A DNA stretch of 41,806 nucleotides from an uncultured Oscillospiraceae bacterium (lineage in GTDB: Bacteria; Bacillota; Clostridia; Oscillospirales; Ruminococcaceae). How positions within the stretch are numbered: position 1 is the first letter of the stretch; every line of letters starts with the position of its first letter. Positions 41,489-41,806 of the stretch are shown here, piece after piece. The DNA is taken from assembly GCA_910579125.1 (NCBI GenBank), contig CAJTTH010000018.1, forward strand, positions 1 through 41,806. The letters are read 5' to 3'. Below the pieces are notes generated by a model. It saw only the letters and a list, made by a program, of their open reading frames with translations, was not told where the DNA came from and searched no databases. The position numbers and the translations under genes are program-made.

Positions 41489-41806
41489 GTGGACGACAAG
41501 GAGCGTCTTATTCATAAATACGGGTTAAAGCATGAGGATAATGCGTGGTATTCCGATAAGGAAAACTCGCACAAGCACCTTATTTTCAAGGACGCGTTTG
41601 TTGAGCGCACGGACGTTATCGGACTGCTGTTCCGCGTGAACAAGCTGTGTATGGCAAAGGTGAAGTATTTCCGCGGAAATATTGACAAGTTTGAACCGCT
41701 GAGATATGACTACAAAAGGGGTTTTATCGCCGTGCCGCTCTGGGACGCTGATTTTTTGAAGCACCGCGCTTCTGGGTATATTCTCGATTTCCGTTATTTG
41801 CAGACC
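41489..41806 (+). CDS. Protein of unknown function, 3' end beyond the window
   Basis: The frame from GTG 41489 is open to the last base (106 codons). GGGGTGA at 41477-41483 is well spaced for this GTG; an in-frame GTG at 41480 is the alternative. The protein is charged and soluble in its visible part (HKYGLKHEDNAWYSD, HKHLIFKDAFVERTDVIG, YDYKRGFIAVPLWDADF). I do not recognise a family. A 61-bp gap with no terminator separates it from the macrodomain gene, so it may still belong to the his unit. Confidence 0.6.
   Translation, partial: MDDKERLIHKYGLKHEDNAWYSDKENSHKHLIFKDAFVERTDVIGLLFRVNKLCMAKVKYFRGNIDKFEPLRYDYKRGFIAVPLWDADFLKHRASGYILDFRYLQT

Noticed and set aside
1..41806. CRISPR array or restriction/defence island
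   Set aside because: No regularly spaced repeats, cas genes, nucleases or methyltransferases are seen.

Overview
The window is a stretch of chromosome from a low-to-mid GC Firmicute, most likely a Clostridia of the Oscillospiraceae/Ruminococcaceae kind. Supporting this are a PolC-type replicative polymerase, the gene order pyrH-frr-uppS-cdsA-dxr-rseP-ispG-polC, the ligA-gatCAB block, a YunB sporulation protein, a DUF951 protein, SigA-type promoters with 17-bp spacers, and Shine-Dalgarno-led starts including GTG and TTG. The family-level placement is inference from gene content, not from a search.

Left edge (1-1260): mobile-element debris. It holds the 3' end of an IS110-family transposase, a possible outward half-promoter at the IS right end, nested inverted repeats, and a 3' remnant of a tyrosine recombinase pointing at an intact tRNA-Lys(UUU) on the minus strand. 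That tRNA has its own consensus promoter and terminator.

Housekeeping block 1 (1330-14550), all on the plus strand: DUF951, prfA, sua5, a GNAT protein, an MBL-fold hydrolase, coaE, an SLT transglycosylase, an M18 aminopeptidase, yunB, ligA and gatC-gatA-gatB. A decayed secreted-protein gene lies between ligA and gatC.

Leucine operon (14776-18780): leuC-leuD-GNAT-kptA-leuB, with a clear promoter and terminator. An RNA 2'-phosphotransferase and an acetyltransferase are embedded in it.

Middle section (18813-23200): a SpoIVFB-like M50 protease, an AIM24-family protein, a 163-bp palindromic MITE-like repeat, glgA, two related unknown small proteins and a DUF2871 membrane protein.

Housekeeping block 2 (23210-35266): tandem promoters drive hom followed directly by pyrH-frr-uppS-cdsA-dxr-rseP-ispG-polC. 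This joins homoserine synthesis, UMP phosphorylation, ribosome recycling, isoprenoid and undecaprenyl-P synthesis, CDP-diacylglycerol synthesis, intramembrane proteolysis and replication.

Histidine operon (35267 to the right edge): hisZ-hisG-hisD-(tail-anchored unknown)-hisB-Nudix-(unknown)-hisH-TARG1-like macrodomain, then an unknown gene cut by the window end. The promoter carries a near-perfect 23-bp palindrome over its -10 box. No CRISPR array, T-box or recognisable riboswitch was seen. The most interesting points are the ADP-ribose-related enzymes (KptA, Nudix, macrodomain) built into amino-acid operons, the palindromic his operator, the promoter cassette shared by glgA and hom, the MITE-like element and the IS110/integrase debris beside tRNA-Lys.
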